A stretch of 35,655 nucleotides of DNA. Origin: DYFC01 sp041658585 (GTDB lineage Bacteria; Nitrospirota; Thermodesulfovibrionia; Thermodesulfovibrionales; SM23-35). Positions 7,257 through 14,870 of the stretch are shown one piece after another. Location: positions 1 through 35,655 of the forward strand of contig JBAZZX010000032.1 of assembly GCA_041658585.1 (NCBI GenBank), read 5' to 3'. Numbering within the stretch: the first letter of the stretch is position 1; every line of letters starts with the position of its first letter. Under the pieces are notes generated by a model. The model made no database searches. It was not told the origin of the DNA and was given only the letters and a program-made list of their open reading frames with translations. The translations under genes were made by a program, and so were the position numbers.

Positions 7257-7949
7257 TTATTTTCCTTTTATGTATCCTTTTTCCATCATGCTCGTAAATC
7301 CGCCGTCTCCTATTATGACATGATCAAGGACCTTTATGCCTATTATATCGCCTGCATCAACAAGCCGCTCCGTAATAAGGATATCCTCACGGCTTGGGGC
7401 CGGATCACCGCTCGGATGGTTATGGACAAATATGACCGAGGCTGCGGATTCCTTAATAGCATCCCTGAATGCCTCGCGGGGATGTATGAGCGAATTGGTA
7501 AGTGTGCCTTCCGATATGCAGCTGTCTCTGAATATCCTGTTTTTTGCATCCAGCATCGCGCAGTGGAATACTTCTTTTTTAATGCTGCTTAATAGCTGAC
7601 TGTAATAAAGGTAAACGTCATTTCCTGACAAAAATTGGGGTCCTCTCGCATTTGATTCTCCAAGAAGACGCCTGCCAAGTTCAAAGGCAGCTTTTATTTG
7701 GGCGATCTTTGCGCTTCCCATACCTTTGAAACCCGAGAATTCCGGTACGGCTGCCTGCTCGATGTCCCTCATATTCTCAAAAGAATTCAGCATCTCCATC
7801 GCAAGATCTAATGCGCTTTTCCCGCCCCCTCCGGTGCGGAGTATAATAGCAAGAAGCTGGGCATCAGAGAGGGTCCGGGCGCCGTATTTCAGGAGCCGCT
7901 CTCTCGGTCTTTCGCCTTCAGGCCATTTTTTTATACTCTGATACCCCAT
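7257..7949 (-). CDS. radC: RadC family protein (JAMM metalloprotease-like DNA-repair-associated protein)
   Basis: A 230-residue RadC/YeeS-family protein. An N-terminal helix-hairpin-helix lies around residues 70-93 (FSGFKGMGSAKIAQIKAAFE). The C-terminal JAMM/MPN+ motif is complete: H176-x-H178, S186 and D189 in HNHPSGDPAPSRED. The biological role of RadC is unsettled despite the name. There is no Shine-Dalgarno before the ATG at 7949; a promoter at 7962-7991 predicts a leader of only about six bases. The gene is flanked on both sides by intergenic repeats that share a terminus in the same orientation. Confidence 0.94.
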   Translation of the reverse strand: MGYQSIKKWPEGERPRERLLKYGARTLSDAQLLAIILRTGGGGKSALDLAMEMLNSFENMRDIEQAAVPEFSGFKGMGSAKIAQIKAAFELGRRLLGESNARGPQFLSGNDVYLYYSQLLSSIKKEVFHCAMLDAKNRIFRDSCISEGTLTNSLIHPREAFRDAIKESAASVIFVHNHPSGDPAPSREDILITERLVDAGDIIGIKVLDHVIIGDGGFTSMMEKGYIKGK

Positions 7950-7961
7950 AAGATTGCAAAA

Positions 7962-7991
7962 ATTTTAGCATCTGCAACAATTATTGGTAAA
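7962..7991 (-). promoter_or_regulatory. radC: Candidate sigma-70 promoter of radC, near-leaderless
   Basis: On the minus strand TTTACC (7991-7986) and TAAAAT (7967-7962) are spaced by 18 bases. The predicted start near 7955 leaves about six bases before the radC ATG, and no ribosome binding site is seen. Confidence 0.5.
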
Positions 7992-7993
7992 GC

Positions 7994-8142
7994 TCTATTT
8001 TGACAACATCGCAAAAAGTCCTTTTCATGGCTGTCATTCCCGAAGTCCTTAATCGGGAATCCATTCTTTTCAAGAAGTTGCGCGCACCTGGATTCCCGCC
8101 TTCGCGGGAATGACGACTTTTTACGAGTTCATTCTATTTGAC
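7994..8142. repeat. Intergenic repeat, family C copy 2, with candidate target-site duplication
   Basis: The core (about 8011-8132) has inverted ends GCAAAAAGTC and GACTTTTTACG, with inner inverted repeats GTCATTCCCG/CGGGAATGAC and a GATTCCCGCCTTCGCGGGAAT stem. TCTATTTTGAC (7994-8004) and TCTATTTGAC (8133-8142) flank it as near-identical direct repeats, resembling a target-site duplication. The copy on the other side of radC shares the right end GACGACTTTTTACGAGTTCAT. Confidence 0.65.
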
Positions 8143-8166
8143 GGCGCCCTTTTTATTTGATAATAT
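8138..8166 (+). promoter_or_regulatory. Candidate sigma-70 promoter of gspG
   Basis: TTGACG (8138-8143) and TAATAT (8161-8166) are separated by exactly 17 bases. The -35 hexamer lies in the direct repeat bordering the upstream mobile-type repeat, so insertion of that element may have shaped this promoter. About 120 bases of leader precede the gspG start; no gene is seen in 7950-8287. Confidence 0.55.
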
Positions 8167-8287
8167 TTTTGTTGTACAATACATGTAAAGAGAATAAATT
8201 TGAAACCGGTTTACAGAGGAAAGGGATAAAATAGCGTTTAACTTATTTTCTGTGGTTAAATTTCGACAATACAATCAGGAGGAACAG

Positions 8288-8719
8288 GTGAGGACTAAGG
8301 AAAAGGCAGCATATTTCAATAAGAGAGGGTTCACCCTTGTTGAACTCATCGTGGTAATGGTCATCCTCGGCATGCTGGCAGCCCTTGTTTACCCGAAATT
8401 GATCTCAAAGGTTGGCAAGGGAAAAACAAGTACGGCAAAAACTCAGATAGAGCTGCTTGGACAGGCCCTCGATCAGTTCAGGATGGAAACAGGCAGATAC
8501 CCTACGACAACGGAAGGATTTAATGCCCTCCAAACCAATCCGGGAATAAATGGATGGGATGGACCATATCTGAAAAAAGGCGTACCAAATGATCCATGGG
8601 GCAGGCCGTATCACTATGAATCACCGGGCCAGCACAGCGATTATGACATTATTACCTATGGAGCCGATGGTTCACCGGGCGGTGAAGGCGAGAATAAGGA
8701 TGCAAACAGTTGGGAATAA
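8288..8719 (+). CDS. gspG: Type II secretion major pseudopilin GspG
   Basis: A class III prepilin-type signal KRG/FTLVE (cleavage after G14, Glu at mature position 5) is followed by a hydrophobic helix. The C-terminal domain is the GspG type: RYPTTTEGFNALQTNP, GPYLKKGVPNDPWGRPYHY, SPGQHSDYDIITYGADG and GGEGENKDANSW. GspG forms the periplasmic pseudopilus of type II secretion, and the acidic C-terminal loop binds calcium in studied members. The frame opens at 8252, but the GTG at 8288 follows AGGAGG and gives a normal short leader (143 residues). No other gsp genes are in the window, so it may serve with distant secretion genes or have a pilus-linked role (inference). Confidence 0.93.
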   Translation: MRTKEKAAYFNKRGFTLVELIVVMVILGMLAALVYPKLISKVGKGKTSTAKTQIELLGQALDQFRMETGRYPTTTEGFNALQTNPGINGWDGPYLKKGVPNDPWGRPYHYESPGQHSDYDIITYGADGSPGGEGENKDANSWE

Positions 8720-8902
8720 AAAAGTCCATGATAGGCATCATGACTGACATTTTTTGTCAGCACGATAGCTTTTCAGGTCTCATAAAATAGTGGCCCTGTT
8801 TAATTAAAAATTAGAATTTTAGTAGAAGTAAACCATATAACGTATTGATAATTTTATAAATTTTTAGTATAGTAACAATTGCATTGCACCTGTCTTAGGG
8901 TT

Positions 8903-8918
8903 TGGCATGATGATTGCT
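8903..8918 (+). promoter_or_regulatory. Sigma-54 promoter of the pilin genes
   Basis: TGGCATGATGATTGCT carries GG at -24 (8904-8905) and GC at -12 (8916-8917) with the required ten-base spacing, close to consensus TGGCACG-N4-TTGC. It lies 132 bases before the first pilin start. Sigma-54 with PilS/PilR control is well established for pilA in other bacteria. The regulators are not in this window. The 8720-9049 gap also holds a small hairpin (CTGACA/TGTCAG, 8744-8760). Confidence 0.75.
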
Positions 8919-8949
8919 TTTATAAGAGAAAGCGAAACTGAAGGAGGTG

Positions 8950-8982
8950 ATGCAGCAAAGGAAGATTTTAATGCGGGGTTAA
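8950..8982 (+). other. Possible 10-codon leader ORF before pilin 1
   Basis: A perfect-looking AAGGAGG (8941-8947) precedes ATG CAG CAA AGG AAG and so on, encoding MQQRKILMRG then TAA. It lies between the sigma-54 promoter and the pilin start. It could be a translated leader peptide, or a decoy ribosome site or mRNA-stability element. It is too short for confidence. Confidence 0.25.
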
Positions 8983-9049
8983 AGGTGGTCATTATCTTTG
9001 ATTAATGACTAATGGCGAATTACAAATAATTTTTAACAAGGGGGAAAAG

Positions 9050-9589
9050 ATGTTTAAAACAATTGAACAGATGAAGAAAAGGGATGAAAGAGGCTTCACC
9101 CTTATCGAACTTTTGATCGTCGTAGCGATTATCGGTATCCTTGCAGCAATAGCAATCCCCGGATATCTCGGTATGCAGGAGAGAGGAAGAAAAGGTGCGG
9201 TAACAAGGGCTTCATCAGCAATAGAGCCGGAACTTCAGGGATGGCTGAATTCAGCATTGAAGGGCGTCTCTGGAACACAGGGCGGTCTAATCGAAGTTGA
9301 TTCAACTGGCGATGGTCAGATAACCGTTGCTGACGCGACAAATAGCCAGATGGGTATTTGGCTCAACAACGGTACCCTTGGCGCGGGATTTGTGAATGCA
9401 AGACAGAGCCAGTATGTAGAGAAATCTCCATGGAACCCTCAACAGAGCCTATTTGTCGCAGGAACAGTGAATACCTCTGCACTTAACCAAGTCGCCATTG
9501 CCCAGAATGGAGCGGGGGCTGCCTTTCTCCAGGTCATCGCATCTGACAAGATGGGTGTGCTCCACAATAAGACACTCTATTCAGATTAA
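9050..9589 (+). CDS. Type IV pilin with EF-hand-like calcium loop (pilin 1)
   Basis: The prepilin leader RDERG/FTLIE (cleavage after G15, Glu20 is mature Glu5) is followed by the classic hydrophobic alpha-1 helix, so the product is processed by prepilin peptidase and assembled into a pilus. Residues 84-95 (DSTGDGQITVAD) fit a 12-residue EF-hand/dockerin loop, D-x-T-G-D-G-x-I-x-x-x-D. The C-terminal half has SPWNP and ends KTLYSD, with no cysteine pair. The frame opens at 9005, but ATG 9050 follows AAGGGGG. It is driven by the sigma-54 promoter and followed by a strong hairpin terminator, then a paralogue. Which pilus (motility, adhesion, conduction) is not decidable from sequence. Confidence 0.93.
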   Translation: MFKTIEQMKKRDERGFTLIELLIVVAIIGILAAIAIPGYLGMQERGRKGAVTRASSAIEPELQGWLNSALKGVSGTQGGLIEVDSTGDGQITVADATNSQMGIWLNNGTLGAGFVNARQSQYVEKSPWNPQQSLFVAGTVNTSALNQVAIAQNGAGAAFLQVIASDKMGVLHNKTLYSD

Positions 9590-9605
9590 ACTACGGATGT
9601 ATATA

Positions 9606-9637
9606 CAGGCCCGGCGCCGCGCCGGGCCTGATTTTTA
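9606..9637 (+). terminator. Intrinsic terminator between the tandem pilins
   Basis: A GC-rich near-perfect palindrome (9606-9630, CAGGCCCGGCG...CGCCGGGCCTG) is followed by ATTTTTA. It should terminate most transcripts after pilin 1, so expression of pilin 2 and the downstream genes may depend on read-through or a weak internal promoter. Confidence 0.8.
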
Positions 9638-9664
9638 TGCAGGAAATAATGAGTACATATTAAC

Positions 9665-10210
9665 ATGTCTATTCTAAACAATATAAATACGATGAAAAAG
9701 ACCAATGAAAATGGCTTCACCCTGATTGAACTCCTGATCGTTGTAGCAATCATCGGTATCCTTGCAGCAATAGCAATCCCCGGATACCTTGGCATGCAGG
9801 AGAGAGGGAGAAAAGGCTCGATCATTCGGGTGTCGACAGCAAGCGAACCGGAACTGCAGGCGTGGCTTCACTCTGCAATCAAAGGTGTTGCGGGATTACA
9901 GGCAACTCTAATCGAAGTTGATTCAACTGGCGATGGTCAGATAACCGCTGCTGACACGACTAACAGCCAGATGGGTAGCTGGCTCAACGGAGTTACCCTT
10001 GACGATGCATTTGTGAATGCAAGACGGAGCCAGTATGCAGAGAGATCTCCATGGAACCCTCAACAGAGCCTATTTACCGCAGGAACAGTGAATACCTCTG
10101 CACTTAACCAAGTCGCCATTGCCCAGAATGGAGCGGGGGCTGCCTTTCTCCAGATCATCTCATCGGATAAGATGGGTGTGCTCCACAATAAGACAGTCTA
10201 TTCCGACTGA
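9665..10210 (+). CDS. Type IV pilin with EF-hand-like calcium loop (pilin 2, tandem paralogue)
   Basis: A close paralogue of the preceding pilin, with prepilin leader NENG/FTLIE (cleavage after G17 in this frame) and the same hydrophobic helix. The same EF-hand loop is at residues 86-97 (DSTGDGQITAAD), with the same SPWNP and NTSALNQVAIAQNGAG segments. Long stretches of the 3' half are identical in DNA to pilin 1, indicating recent duplication or gene conversion. The start is either ATG 9665 or ATG 9692; neither has a convincing ribosome site. It lies after a terminator, so it is probably expressed at a lower level or under other conditions (inference). Confidence 0.92.
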   Translation: MSILNNINTMKKTNENGFTLIELLIVVAIIGILAAIAIPGYLGMQERGRKGSIIRVSTASEPELQAWLHSAIKGVAGLQATLIEVDSTGDGQITAADTTNSQMGSWLNGVTLDDAFVNARRSQYAERSPWNPQQSLFTAGTVNTSALNQVAIAQNGAGAAFLQIISSDKMGVLHNKTVYSD

Positions 10211-10240
10211 TGTTCCAGTTGAACGCCTCAGACGGTATTC

Positions 10241-12061
10241 ATGAATAAAAAAAACCTCCTTATCATAATCTTTGCTTTTGTAATTCTACTGAGCACTTTT
10301 TTCTATGTTTACCTTTCAGTAAAACTCTTTGATTCCGACTTCTGGTGGCACATCGCTACCGGAAAGTACATCGTGGAAACAGGCACTATACCGGACAGAG
10401 ACCCCTTTTCATTCACAGCCAACCGAGAGGAAAACCAAAACCTGCTTCCCGGGAGAGAGAACTTCCTGTTAAAGCAGTATTGGCTTGGCCAGACAATTTT
10501 CTATTTGATATTTGATTTATTTGGTCCGAAGGGGATTATCGCTCTCAGAGCGTTAATCCTGTTCATGGTGCTTCTCCTGGTGCTGTGGAGACTGATGCGC
10601 ATGAAGGTCAGCTTCTATATCATATTTGTGTTCATCTTTTTTGTATATCTCGACTTAACCCGTTTCACAGGGGAACGCCCGGTATTATTCACCATACTCT
10701 TCACAGTCCTGACCTTTATCATGCTTGAGGAGTTTAAACAAAAGAAGACAAAGATAATATTACTGCTCATACCTCTGATGCTTCTCTGGGCCAATCTCCA
10801 TGGCGGCTTTATTATTGGTGTAGGTATTATCGGCATATATATGATTTTTGAGGGTATAAAAATTATTTTAAAAAAAGCTGACTACACGAAACAGGAAATA
10901 TCATTATTCTATATTGTTACAATTTTGGCTCTGGGGGCTTCGTATATTAATCCTACAGGATGGGAGGCCTTTTCCATCGCCCTCTCTCCGAAGTATAAGT
11001 TTCTGGAAACAGGCATACAGGAATATCAATCTCCCTTCGTCCTTTATTTTAATAAGCTTTCAAGCATAGACTACGGATATGTTTTGTTAGTTGTGCTTTT
11101 CCCCGTTATCCTTTTGCTTCGAAACAGAAAAATTGATGTCACCAATGTAATACTCCTTGCCGGACTTTTCATCATGGCTGTAAAATCAGGCCGGTATACA
11201 ATTTATTATGTTTCTATTGCCGCAATCGTGCTCGGCAAGGAAACTGATATTCTTGTCCGACAATTATTCACAAGAATCTCCGAAAAAACTTTTACTAAAA
11301 TACATACTGCTTTTGCCGTCTTTGCTTTAATATCTTCCCTTATCTTTTTTGTTGGCGTCGTTAAATTTCAGTGGCTGCAGATGGATGTAGCAAGAGGATC
11401 GTTTGTGCCTGAAGGAACAGTCGATTTCGTCGAAGAAAATAAACTCGAAGGAAACATGCTGAACACTGCCACATATGGAGGTTATATTGCCTGGAGATTG
11501 TATCCCTGGAAAAAAACCTTTATTGATACCCGCTGGCTGAACTATACGGTACAACAGGAATTTGCGTGGATAGCGAATACCGTAGAATCCCTTTCAGGCA
11601 AGGAACCGACCAAAGGGAAAAAACCTCTCTGGAAGAGATTACTGAAAAACTATGATATAAACTTTGTTGTGATTGAGACGCTTGATGTTTATGGAAACGT
11701 ACCAAAGCTCCTTTTGACATTGACAGAGGACGATGACTGGGCGCCTGTTTATGCCGAGCCCATGGCTTTCGTTTTTATTAGGAATATTCCGAAAAATAGT
11801 ACTATAATAGAAAAATTTAGATTACAAAAAGACCAGGTCTATAGTACAGTGATTATGGTAGCTGCACAGATGGCAATTTACAAACAGTCTAATCCTAAAT
11901 ATCTCACCACACTCGGTAAGACTTTCTATAGTATGGGCCGGCTGAATGATGCCCTAACTGCTTACGAATACGCCCTGCAAAGATTCCCGAAAGAACAGTA
12001 TGCTCACGATATGGTTGCCCGAATAAAATCCGAACTAAAAGACAAAGATGAAAAGCATTAA
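10241..12061 (+). CDS. Multi-pass membrane protein, GT-C-like glycosyltransferase with C-terminal TPR, candidate pilin glycosyltransferase
   Basis: A 606-residue integral membrane protein with roughly ten to twelve hydrophobic segments, followed by a soluble tail from ~residue 385. Near the N-terminus, after the first membrane helix, the loop KLFDSDFWWHIATGKYI contains the D31/D33 acidic pair followed by WWH. This is typical of GT-C type polyprenyl-phosphate-sugar-dependent transferases. The tail ends with a TPR-like helix pair (about 555-600, LGKTFYSMGRLNDALTAYEYAL). No closer named family is recognised. It lies directly after two pilins and overlaps the first sugar gene by 14 bases. A role in transferring sugar to pilin, analogous to TfpW-type proteins, is inferred from context. 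Confidence 0.75.
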   Translation: MNKKNLLIIIFAFVILLSTFFYVYLSVKLFDSDFWWHIATGKYIVETGTIPDRDPFSFTANREENQNLLPGRENFLLKQYWLGQTIFYLIFDLFGPKGIIALRALILFMVLLLVLWRLMRMKVSFYIIFVFIFFVYLDLTRFTGERPVLFTILFTVLTFIMLEEFKQKKTKIILLLIPLMLLWANLHGGFIIGVGIIGIYMIFEGIKIILKKADYTKQEISLFYIVTILALGASYINPTGWEAFSIALSPKYKFLETGIQEYQSPFVLYFNKLSSIDYGYVLLVVLFPVILLLRNRKIDVTNVILLAGLFIMAVKSGRYTIYYVSIAAIVLGKETDILVRQLFTRISEKTFTKIHTAFAVFALISSLIFFVGVVKFQWLQMDVARGSFVPEGTVDFVEENKLEGNMLNTATYGGYIAWRLYPWKKTFIDTRWLNYTVQQEFAWIANTVESLSGKEPTKGKKPLWKRLLKNYDINFVVIETLDVYGNVPKLLLTLTEDDDWAPVYAEPMAFVFIRNIPKNSTIIEKFRLQKDQVYSTVIMVAAQMAIYKQSNPKYLTTLGKTFYSMGRLNDALTAYEYALQRFPKEQYAHDMVARIKSELKDKDEKH

Positions 12062-13064
12062 AGTCGGTGTAATAGGCTGTGGTTACTGGGGACCGAATCT
12101 CATCAGGAATTTTAATGAGAACTATCATACACATCTAAAATATGTCTGTGATTTAGAAGACGAAACACTCGAAAGAATAAAACTGAGATACCCTTCCGTC
12201 ATTCCGACCAAAAATTATAAAGACCTGCTCAGAGACAAGGAGCTTCAGTTGATAGCTATTGCAACCCCTGTTCAAACGCATTATAATCTTGCCAAAGAGG
12301 CGCTCGAAGCCGGGAAGCATCTTCTTATTGAAAAGCCTCTTACAGCGAGTGTGAAAGAAGCTGAAAAACTTATTGCCCTTTCCAGAAAGAAAAATCTTAT
12401 CCTTTTTGTTGATCATACGTTCATCTATACAGGGGCAATAAGAAAAATGAAGGAGTTTGTGTCATCCGGGGAACTGGGTGATCTATACTACTTTGATTCG
12501 GTAAGGGTTAATCTGGGTTTATTTCAGCCGGATGTAAATGTAGTGTGGGATCTTGCACCGCATGATATCTCTATCATGGATCATATCATTTCTGAAAAAC
12601 CCAGGAGTGTAGTAGCTATTGGAGGAAGCCATACAGGTAACGGCATAGAAGATATAGCCTATGTAACTGTGAAGTTCGACGGCGAACTTATGGCACACTT
12701 TCATTTAAACTGGATGTCTCCAGTGAAGATAAGGAGGATAATTATTGGCGGGAGCAAAAAGATGGTGGTATTTGATGATCTTGACCCTGCTGAAAAAATA
12801 AAGATTTATGATAAAGGAATAATACTCACGAAGGCTGATAAAAAACTCATCTATCAAAACATTATCCAATACAGGATAGGGGATATGTATGCACCCAGGA
12901 TAGATCATGCGGAAGCATTAAAGGTTTTGATTGATCATTTAGTTGACTGTATAAGTAATAACAAAAATCCAATAACCGATGGGGAGTCAGGATTACGGAC
13001 CATCAGAATACTTGAGGCAGCCGACAAATCTATCAAAAAGGGCGGGATAAAGGTAACTTTATGA
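12048..13064 (+). CDS. Gfo/Idh/MocA family NAD(P)-dependent sugar oxidoreductase
   Basis: A 338-residue oxidoreductase with an N-terminal Rossmann fold (VGVIGCGYWGPN, residues 6-17) and the family EKP motif (E95-K96-P97). The C-terminal substrate domain has the APHDISIMDHI catalytic-type histidine segment. Relatives such as WlbA/WbpB oxidise the C3 hydroxyl of a UDP-amino sugar to the 3-keto form that an aminotransferase then uses. It overlaps the upstream membrane protein by 14 bases and the next acyltransferase gene by four (ATGA), so it is tightly coupled. The precise substrate is not determinable from sequence. Confidence 0.88.
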   Translation: MKSIKVGVIGCGYWGPNLIRNFNENYHTHLKYVCDLEDETLERIKLRYPSVIPTKNYKDLLRDKELQLIAIATPVQTHYNLAKEALEAGKHLLIEKPLTASVKEAEKLIALSRKKNLILFVDHTFIYTGAIRKMKEFVSSGELGDLYYFDSVRVNLGLFQPDVNVVWDLAPHDISIMDHIISEKPRSVVAIGGSHTGNGIEDIAYVTVKFDGELMAHFHLNWMSPVKIRRIIIGGSKKMVVFDDLDPAEKIKIYDKGIILTKADKKLIYQNIIQYRIGDMYAPRIDHAEALKVLIDHLVDCISNNKNPITDGESGLRTIRILEAADKSIKKGGIKVTL

Positions 13065-13720
13065 TTAATCTCATATATCTTAATGTCATTCTTGGTGACG
13101 GAGTATTGATTGAACCACCGTCAATCATCGGAAAACCGCCACGTGGAGCTCAGCCGGGTGAATTTCCATTAAAGATTGGCAGTAGATGTCAGATAAGACC
13201 CTTCAGCACAATTTATGCCGGAACCGAGATCGGTGACAATTTTCAGACGGGTCAGGGCATCTCTATAAGAGAGGACAACATCATTGGGAACAATGTAAGT
13301 ATAGGGACAAATTCAGTGCTTGAATTTGGTAACAGGATAGGAGACAACAGCCGTATTCACAGCAATTGTTTTTTGGAAATGGTAACAATAGGCGAGTTTG
13401 TTGTTATCGGACCTCATGTGGTATTCACAGATGATCCTCATCCGATGGGCTGTCCCAAATATAAGGAATGTAAAAAAGGGGCAATAGTTGAAGATTTCGC
13501 AAGGATCGGTGCTAATGCTACTATTTTGCCTGGTATCAGAATTGGCAGAAACAGTCTTGTAGGGGCCGGTTCTGTAGTAACAAAGGATGTGCCTGAAAAT
13601 AGTGTTGTTGCAGGGAATCCTGCAAAGGTAATAAAAATGGTTGATCAGCTTACCTGTGTGAAAGGATTTTTTGAAAGGCCATACATGTGGCCTCCGTATG
13701 AAAAAAATAACTCGAAATGA
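13061..13720 (+). CDS. Left-handed beta-helix N-acyltransferase (sugar modifying)
   Basis: A 219-residue hexapeptide-repeat protein with many [LIV]-G-x-x-x-x repeats, for example KIGSRCQIRPFSTIYAGTEI, IGNNVSIGTNSVLEFG and IGANATILPGIRIGRNSLVGAGSVVTKDVPENSVVAGNPAKVIK. This is the left-handed beta-helix fold of acetyl-CoA-dependent acyltransferases. A catalytic-type histidine may be in PHVVFTDDPHP. Between a Gfo/Idh dehydrogenase and a DegT aminotransferase it fits the N-acetylation step of a 3-amino sugar, as in WlbB/WbpD or QdtC-type enzymes (inference). The start overlaps the previous stop as ATGA. Confidence 0.85.
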   Translation: MINLIYLNVILGDGVLIEPPSIIGKPPRGAQPGEFPLKIGSRCQIRPFSTIYAGTEIGDNFQTGQGISIREDNIIGNNVSIGTNSVLEFGNRIGDNSRIHSNCFLEMVTIGEFVVIGPHVVFTDDPHPMGCPKYKECKKGAIVEDFARIGANATILPGIRIGRNSLVGAGSVVTKDVPENSVVAGNPAKVIKMVDQLTCVKGFFERPYMWPPYEKNNSK

Positions 13721-13726
13721 ATTTCT

Positions 13727-14842
13727 ATGATGAGAAATATACCATTGGTTGATTTAAAAGCAGGATTTAAACCTGTTAAAGATGAGGTAATGAAGGCTAT
13801 AGAGGATGTTTTGAGCGGCATGAATCTTTGTTTGGGCCCCAACTGTCAAGCACTCGAAAATGAATTCGCTTTATATTGTAATACTAAATATGCAATAGGC
13901 GTCGGCTCCGGCACGGAAGCGATACAGTTTGCTCTTTTGGCATGCGGAGTAAAAGAGGGAGATGAGGTTATAACATCACCACATACATTTTTTGCAACTG
14001 CAGAAGCGGTTGCAGCTATTGGCGCTAAACCTGTTTTTATTGATATAGATCCTTTAACCTATACCTTAGATCCGGAAGGCATAGAAAAAAAAGTAACCGG
14101 GAAGACAAAGGCTATAATCCCTGTTCATATGTACGGACAGGCAGCAGACATGAAACCAATAATGGAGATTTCAAAAAAATACGGTATTCCTGTCATTGAG
14201 GATGCATGCCAGGCACACGGCGCCTTGTATAAAGGTAAAAAAGCAGGTTCTTTGGGCGATGCAGGCTGTTTTAGTTTCTATTTCACAAAGAATCTCGGAG
14301 GCTATGGAGAAGGCGGGATGGTTACAACTAATAATGATGAAATAGCCGAAACAATAAAACTGTATCGCAATCATGGTCACAGATCAAAGTATGAGCATGC
14401 CGTTTTTGGATATAATGGAAGGCTTGATGAAATACAGGCAGCTATATTGAGAATAAAGCTGAAATATCTTGACGAATACAATACGAAAAGGAGGGAGATA
14501 GCAAAACAGTATACTCTACTCTTACAAAACACACCCTTACTGTTACCGGAAGAGGCTGAGGATAGAAAACATGTTTATCATCTCTATGTAGTGAGGAGTA
14601 AAAAGAGAGATGCGCTTCAGGAATATCTCAATAATAAAGGGGTAGGCACAGGAATACATTATAAGACACCAATACATTTGCAGGAAGCGGCAAGGAATCT
14701 GGGATATAAAAAGAGTGACTTCCCGGAAGTTGAGTCTGCATGCTCTGAGATACTTTCTATTCCGATATACCCGGAGCTTGAACAGGACAGTCAGGCATAT
14801 GTTGCAGAAAAGATAGAAGATTTTTACGGTAATAGATTCTAA
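13727..14842 (+). CDS. DegT/DnrJ/EryC1/StrS aminotransferase (3-amino-sugar type)
   Basis: A 371-residue PLP-dependent sugar aminotransferase. The Schiff-base lysine is K188 in SFYFTKNLGGYGEGG. Other family marks are GSGTEAIQFAL, SPHTFFATAEA, IPVHMYGQ and VIEDACQAHGA. It most resembles the WbpE/QdtB group, which aminates the C3 keto carbon of a nucleotide sugar, matching the preceding dehydrogenase and acyltransferase. Starts are ATG 13727 or the adjacent ATG 13730. The exact sugar and nucleotide (UDP or dTDP) are not determinable. Confidence 0.88.
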   Translation: MMRNIPLVDLKAGFKPVKDEVMKAIEDVLSGMNLCLGPNCQALENEFALYCNTKYAIGVGSGTEAIQFALLACGVKEGDEVITSPHTFFATAEAVAAIGAKPVFIDIDPLTYTLDPEGIEKKVTGKTKAIIPVHMYGQAADMKPIMEISKKYGIPVIEDACQAHGALYKGKKAGSLGDAGCFSFYFTKNLGGYGEGGMVTTNNDEIAETIKLYRNHGHRSKYEHAVFGYNGRLDEIQAAILRIKLKYLDEYNTKRREIAKQYTLLLQNTPLLLPEEAEDRKHVYHLYVVRSKKRDALQEYLNNKGVGTGIHYKTPIHLQEAARNLGYKKSDFPEVESACSEILSIPIYPELEQDSQAYVAEKIEDFYGNRF

Positions 14843-14870
14843 AAGAATAGAATAATTTGAGGTGTTTTTT

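Noticed and set aside
8744..8760. Hairpin CTGACA-TTTTT-TGTCAG after gspG as a terminator
   Set aside because: The six-base stem has no T-tract following it, so it is too weak to call as an intrinsic terminator.
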